Part shown: in pieces, positions 26,363-35,023 of the stretch
Layout: every line of letters starts with the position of its first letter
Position numbering within the stretch: position 1 is the first letter of the stretch
From: JAYOEY01 sp038116945
Lineage (GTDB): Bacteria; Pseudomonadota; Alphaproteobacteria; MPNO01; UBA2964
Length of the DNA: 64,000 nucleotides
Assembly (NCBI GenBank): GCA_038116945.1
Contig: JAYOEY010000007.1
Span: 1-64,000 of the forward strand
Reading direction: 5' to 3'
Notes under the pieces: generated by a model
Told to the model about the DNA's origin: nothing
The model's input: only the letters and a program-made list of their open reading frames with translations
Database searches by the model: none
Made by a program: the position numbers and the translations under genes

Positions 26363-28885
26363 TCAGAAGCGCTGCAGAAGCCTGTTGATGTAGTCCAGCT
26401 CCATGCGCGGCCGGTTGGACTGTCCGGAGCGTCGGCGCAGCTCGTCCAGTATGTGGCGCGCGCGCTGAATGGCACTGGCATCCGGTATCGTCACGTCATG
26501 CGTGTCGGCGTCTTCGCCCATGACCTCGCGTCCCAGCGGATCCCGGCGCGGATTGTTTCGCCCGTTCTGCTGATTGTTCGGCTGGCCGGATTCGCGGGCG
26601 AATCTTTCCATCATCTGGCGCATAAGGCCGCGCCCGGCGCGACGCAGGTTCTCAAGCGCCTGGCCCTGCGCGCCGACGGCATCCATCCGCTGTCCGCCCT
26701 CGAGCGCCCGCAGGGCGCGCTGCATCTCCTGGTCGGCGCGGTCGAGCATCTGCATGGGGCCGTTTCCGGGCTGCTGTCCCTGGCCGGGTCCAGGCATCAT
26801 GCCCCGCAGCTGTCTCAGCATTTCCCGCAAAGCCTGCTGATCGGCGGCGCCGGGCATCGGCTGTCCGGGCTGCCCGCCCCTAAAGGTCCGGTTCTGCAGC
26901 TGCTGCTGTCGGCGAATCAGATCCTGCAGCTGCCGCATCGGCCCGCCGGCGCGGCCCCGACCGTTGCCGTTCCGCATCCGCACCATCTGCATGTTGCGCA
27001 TGTTCTGGAGCATCTGCTGCAGGCGTGCGAGCATTTCGCGCGCCGCCTGCCGCGCGCCCGATCGCATGAGATCGCGAATTTGCTGCATCATGCGGGCGAG
27101 GTCCTCGGTCCGCATCATCCGCATCGTGCTCGGGTCGAAATCGACGGTCTTCTGGTTCTGCGGGTTGCGCTGCATCTGCTCGGCCAGCGCCTGCATGTAA
27201 CGGGCGATCGCCTGGCGGAGTTCGCGCATCAGCCGTTCGAGCTCCTGATCCGAGGCGCCTTCCGCCAGCGCTTTCATCAGCGCCTGCTGTATCCGCCGCA
27301 GTTCCCGCTCGGCGACGGACAGACGTCCGTCCTCAAGACGCAACGCGGTGTCCCACATCAGCGCCAGAACCGGTTCGATCGCATCTTCCGTCGGATCGTG
27401 GAACAGGCGCGACCGGGCGGCGGCCAGCGCGAGATAGACGACGGAGTCGTGGTTGAATGCGCCAGGCACAGAGGCGATTTCCCCCATCCGGTTGACCGCC
27501 CGGCGGCGATTTTCCGGCTGCTCCGCGAGACGCTTGCGGGTCTCGATGATGGCGCGCGCTACGGGATGATTGAACTCGCGCTCCGGCAGAACCATTTTCA
27601 GCGGTTCGCTGGCGCTTTCCTGTCCCGCGGCGTCCTTGGCGAAAAGCTGCAGGATGACCGGCTGGCCGGCCCATCGGTGCGGCGCGAGGTCGATAACCAT
27701 CCTTTCGCTGAACGTCCGCGCGCCTCGTGACGGCAGGGCGAGTTCGACGGTGTGCAGCGCCTTGCCGATGACGGCGCCGCGCTCGTACGTGCGTTTTATC
27801 TCCGCGCGTGCCGCAACCACGCCGTAATCGTCGCCGCCCTCGTAAAACAGCTGCAGCGCGGCGGTGGGGGTTGCCCCCGGCCTGGCCTTTTCCGGAAATC
27901 CGATGACCGGCGGCTTGTCAGGAATAACCTCGACGGTCCAGGCTGCAAGCTCCTTTTCGTCGGCGAGAACGCGCAATGTGCCGCCGGTGTCGATCTTGTG
28001 AGCGATACGGTTGAAGTTTTTGTCGACCGTTTCGAAATCGTGCGGCTTGCCGCCGCTTTCGAGCCTGAACGATTTGCCTTTAGCGCTCTGGACCTGGGCG
28101 GTAAGAACGCTGCCGGCCGGTATCCTGAGCGTGGGTACGGCCGGCGCCGTACCGCTCGCGACGGCTTTGTCGCCGGCGCCGCCTTCAGCGTCGGCGACAG
28201 CAGGCGCTTCGGTCGGCGCCCTGCCGCGCAGAGGGAACATGGGCGGAAGACCGGTATATTCCGGCGGCGTAATCCAGAGATCGAGAGCGGTCGTCTGGTT
28301 TCCCGCGCCGGATCCGAAAGACGGCACGAACGCGCGTTCCAGTCTGGAAAGCGGGTCCTGCCAGCCGGCCGCGACCGCCAGCACCAGCGCCAGCGCCAGC
28401 GCCGACCGCAGGGCCCAGGGATCGCGCCTGGCCAGGTCGGGCGACGGGGTTCCGACCTTGAGTCGCCGGACTTCCTCCGCCATCCGGGCGCGGTGCGCCT
28501 CCCACAGCGCCGCCGCCGCCGGGTCGTTGCGGCCGAGAGACAGGGTATCTTCCATCGCCTGCAGCGGGCGATGGTCGAGACCGGTCGCGGTTTCAAGGCG
28601 TCGACGGGCCTGTTCGCGGCCAGGCCATTTCAGAAGTCGGACGGTACGATACGCGGCGACGCAGAACAGGCCGGCGCACGCGGCGAGGATCGCCGCATGC
28701 AGCCAGGGCGGCAGATCCGGCAGGATGTCGAACAGCGCCAGGGAAAGGATCGCGCCGACAATGCCGACCACCGGCCACAGGGCCGGCCAAGCCGTCTCCC
28801 ACGCCAGCGCCATGCGGGCCAGAAAAAGTTTGGTTTCGCCAAGCGCCGCCGAACGCCCGACGGTGCGCCTACGTATTCTGTCCAT
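26363..28885 (-). CDS. TIGR02302 (DUF4175) family membrane protein
   Basis: An 840-aa protein of a family common in alphaproteobacteria and without a known function. Two N-terminal TM segments (about residues 33-75) and a third near 150-170 (ALRSALALALVLAVAAGW) are followed by a beta-rich extracytoplasmic region. After that comes a long helical region, about residues 520-770, extremely rich in Gln, Met and Arg (repeats such as QMLQNMRNMQ and RRQQQLQNR). The C-terminus is DYINRLLQRF. The ATG at 28885 has AGAAGGGG upstream; a TTG at 28912 is also in frame. It lies downstream of lysA. Confidence 0.85.
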   Translation of the reverse strand: MDRIRRRTVGRSAALGETKLFLARMALAWETAWPALWPVVGIVGAILSLALFDILPDLPPWLHAAILAACAGLFCVAAYRTVRLLKWPGREQARRRLETATGLDHRPLQAMEDTLSLGRNDPAAAALWEAHRARMAEEVRRLKVGTPSPDLARRDPWALRSALALALVLAVAAGWQDPLSRLERAFVPSFGSGAGNQTTALDLWITPPEYTGLPPMFPLRGRAPTEAPAVADAEGGAGDKAVASGTAPAVPTLRIPAGSVLTAQVQSAKGKSFRLESGGKPHDFETVDKNFNRIAHKIDTGGTLRVLADEKELAAWTVEVIPDKPPVIGFPEKARPGATPTAALQLFYEGGDDYGVVAARAEIKRTYERGAVIGKALHTVELALPSRGARTFSERMVIDLAPHRWAGQPVILQLFAKDAAGQESASEPLKMVLPEREFNHPVARAIIETRKRLAEQPENRRRAVNRMGEIASVPGAFNHDSVVYLALAAARSRLFHDPTEDAIEPVLALMWDTALRLEDGRLSVAERELRRIQQALMKALAEGASDQELERLMRELRQAIARYMQALAEQMQRNPQNQKTVDFDPSTMRMMRTEDLARMMQQIRDLMRSGARQAAREMLARLQQMLQNMRNMQMVRMRNGNGRGRAGGPMRQLQDLIRRQQQLQNRTFRGGQPGQPMPGAADQQALREMLRQLRGMMPGPGQGQQPGNGPMQMLDRADQEMQRALRALEGGQRMDAVGAQGQALENLRRAGRGLMRQMMERFARESGQPNNQQNGRNNPRRDPLGREVMGEDADTHDVTIPDASAIQRARHILDELRRRSGQSNRPRMELDYINRLLQRF

Positions 28886-28937
28886 GGTTTTTCGCCCCTT
28901 CTCTCCGGGCAAATCCTCATTCGCCCGGCGAACCGGG

Positions 28938-30233
28938 CTAGCCGGTGGCGGGCGAAGTTGTCGATTCGAAGTCTTTCAGCCAATCCGGGATGCGGTCAAG
29001 CGATATCAGCGTTTCGACATCCATCCTCGGTCGAATAACGCAATATTGATCGCCGTTGACGAGGATTTCGGGCACAAGCGGGCGGGTATTGTAAGTCGAC
29101 GCCATCACCGCGCCGTAGGCCCCCGCGGATTCGACCGCCAGCAGGTCGCCGTCGCCGCACGGCGGCAGAGCCGCACCCGCCGCCAGCACGTCGCCTGTTT
29201 CGCAGACCGGTCCCACGATTTCCGCCGGTTCGAGGTTCGACCCCTCCGGCGGTTGCCGTATCGGCGTGACCCGGTGGACAGCATCGTAGAGCGTCGGGCG
29301 GATCAGGTCGTTCATGGCAGCATCGACGATGACGAATTTCCTGGTATCGGTCGGTTTGGTGCGGACAACCCTCGTCACGAGAATGCCGGCGTTGGCTACC
29401 AGCAGACGGCCCGGCTCGACCGTCAGCTCGACATCGAGATCGCCAACGGTTTCGGCGACCATGCGGCCGTAATCGTCCGGATGGGGAGGGTTTTCGTCGA
29501 TATAGGGAACGCCGAGCCCGCCGCCGAGGTCAAGACGCGTCACGCTGAGCCCGTCCGCGCGAAGTTCCCGGATCAGTTCGGCCACCCTCAGGAAGGCCGC
29601 CCGGAACGGCTCCAGCGAGGTGAGCTGCGATCCGATGTGAACCGCGATGCCGACCGGTTCGATGCCGGCCATCCCTGCCGCTTCGGCATAGAGCGCCGGC
29701 GCCCGGTCGATATCGATCCCGAACTTGTCCTGCTTGCGGCCGGTGGAAATTTTTTCGTGCGTTTTGGCGTCGACATCCGGATTGACGCGCAGCGCCACAG
29801 GGGCCCGGACGCCCCTGGCGCGCGCCAGCTCGTCGATCAGCGACAGCTCGCTGTCCGATTCGACATTGAACTGCCCGACGCCGGCTTCCAGCGCTTCGGC
29901 GATTTCCGGTCCCGTCTTGCCCACGCCGGAAAAGACGATATCGCCGGCCTTTATGCCCGCCGCCAGCGCGCGGCGCATTTCGCCGATGCTGACGACGTCG
30001 CCGCCGGAACCGAGTTCGGCCAGCGTACGGATCACGGCAACGTTGGAGTTGGCCTTGATCGCGAAACAGATGCGCGCGCCGACCGGTTCGAGGGCGCGGG
30101 CGAAGACCTCGTAGTGGCGCCGGAGGGTTGCCGTCGAATAGCAGTAGAACGGCGTTCCCACCGCCGCCGCGATATCGTCGATGGCGACGTCCTCCGCGAA
30201 CAGGCGACCGTCTCGATACTCGAAATGGTTCAT
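28938..30233 (-). CDS. lysA: Diaminopimelate decarboxylase
   Basis: The last step of lysine synthesis: meso-diaminopimelate to lysine and CO2, PLP-dependent. It is 431 aa. The PLP-lysine segment is ICFAIKANSN, the glycine loop is DLGGGLGVPY, the catalytic Cys is in GPVCETGD, and GAYGAVMAS is near the end. The ATG at 30233 overlaps the TGA of the small lipoprotein gene by 4 nt, which excludes the much longer open frame. It is third in the argH-lipoprotein-lysA operon. Confidence 0.95.
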   Translation of the reverse strand: MNHFEYRDGRLFAEDVAIDDIAAAVGTPFYCYSTATLRRHYEVFARALEPVGARICFAIKANSNVAVIRTLAELGSGGDVVSIGEMRRALAAGIKAGDIVFSGVGKTGPEIAEALEAGVGQFNVESDSELSLIDELARARGVRAPVALRVNPDVDAKTHEKISTGRKQDKFGIDIDRAPALYAEAAGMAGIEPVGIAVHIGSQLTSLEPFRAAFLRVAELIRELRADGLSVTRLDLGGGLGVPYIDENPPHPDDYGRMVAETVGDLDVELTVEPGRLLVANAGILVTRVVRTKPTDTRKFVIVDAAMNDLIRPTLYDAVHRVTPIRQPPEGSNLEPAEIVGPVCETGDVLAAGAALPPCGDGDLLAVESAGAYGAVMASTYNTRPLVPEILVNGDQYCVIRPRMDVETLISLDRIPDWLKDFESTTSPATG

Positions 30234-30361
30234 GGGCGCGGATACTTTCGCGGATAGTCGCTCTGCGTGCCCGGCGGCGGTTCGGGGTCGGCCTTCTTGC
30301 CGCATCCCGCCATCGGCATCAGCAGGGTGAGGGCGACGATCGTCATGAGCAGATGGCGCAT
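30230..30361 (-). CDS. Small lipoprotein, LptM (YifL)-like
   Basis: A 43-aa protein too short for most gene finders. A 17-residue hydrophobic signal (LLMTIVALTLLMPMA) ends in the lipobox MAGC with Cys20, followed by GKKADPEPP and a C-terminal YPRKYPRP. The CGKK-plus-proline pattern resembles LptM/YifL lipoproteins, which help LptD assembly in E. coli. The gene is coupled on both sides: its ATG overlaps the argH TGA by one base, and its TGA overlaps the lysA ATG. The functional link to LptD is inference. Confidence 0.78.
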   Translation of the reverse strand: MRHLLMTIVALTLLMPMAGCGKKADPEPPPGTQSDYPRKYPRP

Positions 30362-31797
30362 CACAGGAATCTCCGTCTCGCTTCCGCAGCGGCGGCGCGC
30401 ACATTGTCGGGCGCGGTGCCGCCCTGGCTGGTCCGGCTGGCAACCGATTTCTCGACGGCAAGCACCGAGAACACGTCGCCGGTAATGCCGGGTTCCACGG
30501 CCTGCATGTCGGCAAGGTCGAGCTCCGCCAGGGTGCAGCCATTCCGGTCGGCGACGCCGACCAGCGTGCCCGTTACATGATGCGCCCGCCGGAACGGCAG
30601 ACCCAGCACCCGGACGAGCCAGTCGGCGAGGTCGGTTGCGGTCGTGTGGCCGTCTCCTGCCGCCGCGCGCAGACGGTCCTCGTCGAATGCGATGTCGCGC
30701 ACCATCCCCGTCATCGCGGCGACGCACAGCGCCATCGCATCGGCGGCGTCGAATACCGGTTCCTTGTCTTCCTGCATGTCCTTGGAATAGGCGAGGGGCA
30801 GGCCCTTCATGACGGTCAGCAGCGTCATGAGATCGCCCACGATCCGGCCCGTCTTGGCGCGCACCAGCTCGGCGGCGTCGGGGTTCCGTTTCTGCGGCAT
30901 GATCGAGCTGCCGGTGGTGAAGGCGTCGGTCAGCGCGGCGAAGGCGAACTGCGCCGAGCACCAGAGCACGATCTCCTCTCCCATGCGCGACAGATGCGTC
31001 GCCGCGATCGAGCAGGCCGCCATGAATTCCAGCGCGAAATCCCGGTCGGACACGGCATCGAGCGAATTGGCTGCCGGCCGGTCGAAACCGAGCGCCGCCG
31101 CCGTGCGCTCCCGGTCGATGGGGAACGACGTGCCGGCAAGCGCCGCCGACCCCAGCGGCGATTCGTTGAGCCGCCGGCGCGCGTCCGAGAACCGTCCCCG
31201 GTCGCGGCCGATCATTTCGACATAGGCCAGCAGATGATGTCCGACCGTGACCGGCTGTGCCGCCTGAAGATGGGTGAAGCCCGGCATGACCGTCCCGGCA
31301 TGTTGCTCGGCGCGGTCGACCAAAGCCGCCTGCAGGCCCTGCAGGGCCACGTCCATGTCGTCGATCGCGTCCCGCACCCAGAGACGGAAATCGGTCGCGA
31401 CCTGATCGTTGCGCGACCGAGCGGTATGCAGCCGCCCGGCGTCGTCGCCGATCAGTTCGGAAAGCCGTCCCTCGATGTTGAGATGAATGTCTTCCAGCGC
31501 GGTTCTGAAGTCGAACGCGCCCGACGCGATCTCGTCGCGGATGGTTGCGAGCCCGGCGACAATCTTCTCGCCCGCCGCGGCATCGATGATCCGCTGCGCG
31601 ACCAGCATCTCGCAATGCGCGATCGATCCCCTGATATCCTGGTCGAACAGTCGCCGGTCGAATCCGATGGAGACATTGATTGCCTCCATGATGGCGTCGG
31701 GACCGCTTGCGAACCGGCCGCCCCACATCTGGTTGGAACCGGCTACCTCTTCCGGCGATTCCGGGACGGGCGGGTTGGTGTTATTGTCTGCCGTCAT
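30361..31797 (-). CDS. argH: Argininosuccinate lyase
   Basis: Cleaves argininosuccinate to arginine and fumarate. It is 478 aa. The N-terminal MWGGRFASGPD, the segment ARSRNDQVATD, HLQAAQPVTVGHH, and the fumarase-superfamily signature GSSIMPQKRNPD are all present. It is first of a three-gene coupled operon with the lipoprotein gene and lysA. It is divergent from a TlpA-like gene, with 20 nt between the starts, so the promoters must overlap or lie inside the coding ends. Confidence 0.95.
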   Translation of the reverse strand: MTADNNTNPPVPESPEEVAGSNQMWGGRFASGPDAIMEAINVSIGFDRRLFDQDIRGSIAHCEMLVAQRIIDAAAGEKIVAGLATIRDEIASGAFDFRTALEDIHLNIEGRLSELIGDDAGRLHTARSRNDQVATDFRLWVRDAIDDMDVALQGLQAALVDRAEQHAGTVMPGFTHLQAAQPVTVGHHLLAYVEMIGRDRGRFSDARRRLNESPLGSAALAGTSFPIDRERTAAALGFDRPAANSLDAVSDRDFALEFMAACSIAATHLSRMGEEIVLWCSAQFAFAALTDAFTTGSSIMPQKRNPDAAELVRAKTGRIVGDLMTLLTVMKGLPLAYSKDMQEDKEPVFDAADAMALCVAAMTGMVRDIAFDEDRLRAAAGDGHTTATDLADWLVRVLGLPFRRAHHVTGTLVGVADRNGCTLAELDLADMQAVEPGITGDVFSVLAVEKSVASRTSQGGTAPDNVRAAAAEARRRFL

Positions 31798-31817
31798 TGC
31801 TGCGTCCCGAACGAATT

Positions 31818-32405
31818 ATGGATTCAATGCCAGAGTCGGTGATCAAAAAACTGCTTCTGCCGGTGGCCGCGATCCTGGCCGGGGTTGCGATTTGGGCCAT
31901 TACCGCCCCGAAATCAAGCAAAAACCCCAACGAACCGCCCGTCGCCGGCGTAATGAAGAAGTTTACCCCGGCAAAAGCGCCCGGGCCAGCGCTGGAAGGT
32001 ACGCTGATCGCAAGCGACGGTTCGAAACGCGACCTGAGGGATTTCCGCGGCCGCCTGGTGCTGGTGAATTTCTGGGCGACCTGGTGCTTTCCCTGCATCC
32101 GCGAGATGCCGCATCTGCTGGCGCTGCAGAAACGCCGCGGCGGCGAGGATTTTATCGTCCTGGCGCTGTCGCAGGATCTCAACGGGTGGAAAAAGGTGGC
32201 GCCGTTTGTTGCAAAGAACGGCCTGCAGGACCTACCCGTCTATATCGACGAAAATCTCGCAATATCCCGGTCGCTCAAGATTCCCGGCCTCCCGGTTACC
32301 GTCCTGCTCGACCGCGAGGGTCGCGTCGTCGGCCAGCTGGTCGGGGATGCCGACTGGGGCGGCAAGGACGCGGTGGCGCTGATCGATTTCTACGCGCGGC
32401 GCTAG
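31818..32405 (+). CDS. TlpA family thiol:disulfide oxidoreductase
   Basis: A 195-aa membrane-anchored periplasmic thioredoxin-like protein. An N-terminal TM segment (about residues 9-28, LLLPVAAILAGVAIWAIT) is followed by a thioredoxin fold with the redox site WCFPC and the cis-Pro segment GLPVTVLLDREGRVV. It probably reduces cytochrome c maturation or other periplasmic substrates. Its stop TAG shares bases with the stop of the convergent HxlR gene (CTAG). Confidence 0.88.
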   Translation: MDSMPESVIKKLLLPVAAILAGVAIWAITAPKSSKNPNEPPVAGVMKKFTPAKAPGPALEGTLIASDGSKRDLRDFRGRLVLVNFWATWCFPCIREMPHLLALQKRRGGEDFIVLALSQDLNGWKKVAPFVAKNGLQDLPVYIDENLAISRSLKIPGLPVTVLLDREGRVVGQLVGDADWGGKDAVALIDFYARR

Positions 32406-32797
32406 CGCTCCGGCCGGCGATCCATGAAGCTTTTCGGCGGTATCCATGTGCCCGGGATGCGCGCATTGGCCCACCGGCAGATTTCCTGGAGGACCGGCAG
32501 CAGGGCCTCGCCGTCCTCGGTCAGGTTGTAGCTGTTCCGGACCGGCCGTTCCTGATAGGGCGTTTTTTCCACAATTCCGGCCTGTTCGAGCCTTTTCAGG
32601 CGGTCCGCCAGAATGTTGGTGGTAATTCCTTCGGGGGAGGCGAGAAATTCGTTGTAGCGCGTTTTGCCCACCAGCATGTCCCGAACGACGATCATGGACC
32701 ATTTGTCGCCGATGATGTCGAGGGTTGTGGCGATGGGGCACCCCGACCTTGGTTCCAGCATTTCCGGTTGGATCATTTTCTTTCGCCGATCTGTCAC
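32402..32797 (-). CDS. HxlR family transcriptional regulator
   Basis: A 131-aa winged-helix regulator. CPIATTLDIIGDKWSMIVVRDML is split by the first helix; the recognition segment is PEGITTNILADRLKRLEQAG, then the wing region VRNSYNLTEDG. Cys20 lies just before the HTH, as in redox- or aldehyde-sensing members of the family. The GTG at 32797 is used; ATG at 32776 (MIQPEML) is equally plausible, and neither has a strong RBS. It is divergent from the GFA gene across a perfect inverted repeat that is probably its operator. Confidence 0.87.
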   Translation of the reverse strand: MTDRRKKMIQPEMLEPRSGCPIATTLDIIGDKWSMIVVRDMLVGKTRYNEFLASPEGITTNILADRLKRLEQAGIVEKTPYQERPVRNSYNLTEDGEALLPVLQEICRWANARIPGTWIPPKSFMDRRPER

Positions 32798-32820
32798 TTT
32801 CGAATTGCAATCTACGCAGC

Positions 32821-32855
32821 CGATCTATAACTTGCAAAATGCAAGTTATAGATCG
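32821..32855. promoter_or_regulatory. Perfect 16-bp inverted repeat, likely HxlR operator
   Basis: Arms CGATCTATAACTTGCA (32821-32836) and TGCAAGTTATAGATCG (32840-32855) are separated by AAA. The repeat sits in the divergent region, 24 nt from the HxlR start and 41 nt from the GFA start. Both promoters would be covered by a bound dimer. The AT-rich, symmetric form fits an HxlR-family site. Confidence 0.75.
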
Positions 32856-32895
32856 GAACGCCGGTCGCCGGCGAATTCAGCAGGAGGATAATGCA

Positions 32896-33330
32896 ATGTC
32901 GGAAGGTTTCGAAGGTGGCTGCCTGTGCGGCGCCGTCCGTTATACATGCACCGCAGCGCCGGTTGTTTGCGGTCACTGCCATTGTATCGACTGCCGCAAG
33001 TCCAGCGGAACCGGACACGGATCGCATCTGGGCGTGCCGGCGGAGGCGCTCACGGTGGAAGGCGAAGTCCGCGTCTTCGATGCGCCCGCTGACAGCGGCA
33101 ATATTGTCGGCCGGGCATTCTGTCCCGCGTGCGGATCGCCGATCTACTCGACGAATTCCAGCATGGCCGGAATGGCGTTCGTCCGGGCTTCAAGCCTTGA
33201 CGATCCCGAGGTCTTCAAGCCCGACCTCGTCGTGTATGCGAGCCGCGCTGCAAGCTGGGACCGTCCCGACCCATCCTTGCCTGCTTTCGACGGGATGCCG
33301 CCGCCGCAGGCCATGCCGGACGCAGGATAG
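32896..33330 (+). CDS. GFA family (glutathione-dependent formaldehyde-activating-like) zinc protein
   Basis: A 144-aa protein with the GFA zinc-ligand pattern: GGCLCGAVRY, CGHCHCIDCRKSSG, then CPACGSPIY. Members are annotated as formaldehyde-glutathione activating enzymes, but most have unknown activity. A strong AGGAGG precedes the ATG. It is divergent from HxlR and probably its target, which suggests induction by an aldehyde or electrophile (inference). Confidence 0.88.
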   Translation: MSEGFEGGCLCGAVRYTCTAAPVVCGHCHCIDCRKSSGTGHGSHLGVPAEALTVEGEVRVFDAPADSGNIVGRAFCPACGSPIYSTNSSMAGMAFVRASSLDDPEVFKPDLVVYASRAASWDRPDPSLPAFDGMPPPQAMPDAG

Positions 33331-33365
33331 GAATCGGGCCCCCTATTGCCTGACCTGATTCCGTT

Positions 33366-34799
33366 CTATGAGCCGAGCAGCTTTTCGACAGCGCTTTCGA
33401 CCGCCGTGCCCTTGAAATAGTCGGGGTTCATCCTGGTCGCGAAGGTCGTCGGGTTGACGAACACGAAATCGCGGAAATCCTCTTCCGTCATCAGCCCTTT
33501 CTCGACCGCCTCGTAGGTCTCGGACAGGACGTCGCCGTAATCGACCACATCCCAGTGCCCGAGGTCGGACGAGAACATGGCCTTCAGCTTGACGCCGAAC
33601 TTGTTCGCCTTCGTGTTGAACGCCGTGTAGTTGAGCGCGTCGTCCGCTTCGCAGCCGAAATAGAGAGGCTCCACGAAAAGGTCGCGGATATCCTCTTTCC
33701 TTTCGATCCCGAGATGTTTCCAGTCGTCGACGAAATCGGGAGTCACGCCGGGTTCGGTTCGCCCGTCCCGCATGAAGGACGCCTTGTTCCGCTCGAACCG
33801 CTCGCCCGTCTGGTACGGCTTGGTGCCGTACAGGTCGAACATCTCCTTCGACAGCTCGACATCCCAGTTGGCCGGGTCGTGATATTCGAGAAGCCGGTCG
33901 AGGTTGCGTTTTTCCCAGAACTCGAACAGGTCGTTGTAGAGTGCCGCGGCCCACCAGACGCCGCCTTCCAGGAATCCGATATTGAGCCCCGGGAAGCGGC
34001 GTGTGACGCCGCCCATGAAAATGGCGCGGCAGGCCGCATGGCCGGCGGTTGCGAACAGCCCCAGACGGTTGAAGACGTAGTTGGTGGTCGAGCCGTGGGT
34101 GCCGCCGTAATTGATCGAATGGCCCGCCGGCGGGATCCCCAGCTCGAGGCATTTCGCCCAGAACGGGTCGTAATCGTAGGGGGCATCGAGCGCGATCGGC
34201 GTCCAGCGGATGGAGTACTCGGCCAGCTCCGGCGCATTCCTGACGATCTCGGGATGGGGGCGCATGACCTCGTTGCAGGTCATCGCCGCCTTCATGCCGA
34301 GTTCCGTCGCTGCAAACTCCAGCTCGGCGATGGCTTCGTCCGGCGTATGCATCGGTATCAGGGCGGCCGGTCGCATGTGACGGGACACGTCGGCGAACAG
34401 CTCCGCGTTCATCATGTTGAGCGCCCGGCACGCCGCGGCGCGAACATCGTCCTGCGGAAGCACCTGAATGAAGAAGCCGTAGGTGGGATACAGCGTCGAA
34501 AAATCGACGCCGGCTTCCTCCAGGCGCTGCTCGTAAAGCTTGGGCAGCATGTTGGTCAGCCGGTCGATCGTGTATTTGCCGGTATGGGCCGGCCAGAAAT
34601 TCGACTTGGGTTCTCCGGGGCGGGATTGCTTGATCGCAATCTCGAACCGTTTGACCAGATCGGGCCCGCCCACTTCCTTGAGAAAATCGGGCAGCACGAA
34701 GGGACACTCGATGATGTGTCCGTCGCCGTCGATGACCGGGTGATCGAGCCTTGCCCTCAGTCGCGAAGAATCCGTACTCCTGACCTGATATCCGTCCAT
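33366..34799 (-). CDS. Amidohydrolase family protein (Amidohydrolase_2)
   Basis: A 477-aa TIM-barrel metal enzyme. The N-terminal metal segment is VIDGDGHIIE; the conserved His in GHSIN and a C-terminal ASDLGHWD-like part (FSSDLGHWDVV) with the Asp ligand are present. Relatives decarboxylate or hydrolyse aromatic ring-cleavage products. The ATG at 34799 has GGGAGAAAAGC upstream; the longer open frame above it is not protein-like. Its position next to hbd and etfAB suggests a catabolic role. The substrate is unknown. Confidence 0.82.
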   Translation of the reverse strand: MDGYQVRSTDSSRLRARLDHPVIDGDGHIIECPFVLPDFLKEVGGPDLVKRFEIAIKQSRPGEPKSNFWPAHTGKYTIDRLTNMLPKLYEQRLEEAGVDFSTLYPTYGFFIQVLPQDDVRAAACRALNMMNAELFADVSRHMRPAALIPMHTPDEAIAELEFAATELGMKAAMTCNEVMRPHPEIVRNAPELAEYSIRWTPIALDAPYDYDPFWAKCLELGIPPAGHSINYGGTHGSTTNYVFNRLGLFATAGHAACRAIFMGGVTRRFPGLNIGFLEGGVWWAAALYNDLFEFWEKRNLDRLLEYHDPANWDVELSKEMFDLYGTKPYQTGERFERNKASFMRDGRTEPGVTPDFVDDWKHLGIERKEDIRDLFVEPLYFGCEADDALNYTAFNTKANKFGVKLKAMFSSDLGHWDVVDYGDVLSETYEAVEKGLMTEEDFRDFVFVNPTTFATRMNPDYFKGTAVESAVEKLLGS

Positions 34800-35023
34800 C
34801 GCTTTTCTCCCCGCGCGGTATATGGCCAGCGGATGGTATCGCGACTGGGCAATCGGAGAAAAGGGGACCCCGTTTCGTGGGAGCGCCCGCGGCGGCGGCC
34901 GGGCGTCCGATTTTGCGTCGCGCGCAATGCCGGTCGGCCGCGCTGCGCGCCGTCGCACATGGCCGCGTCGCGCCTTTCTCCGCCAGACGCAGTCTTCGCG
35001 CCCGGCGACGGCCTCGACATAAA

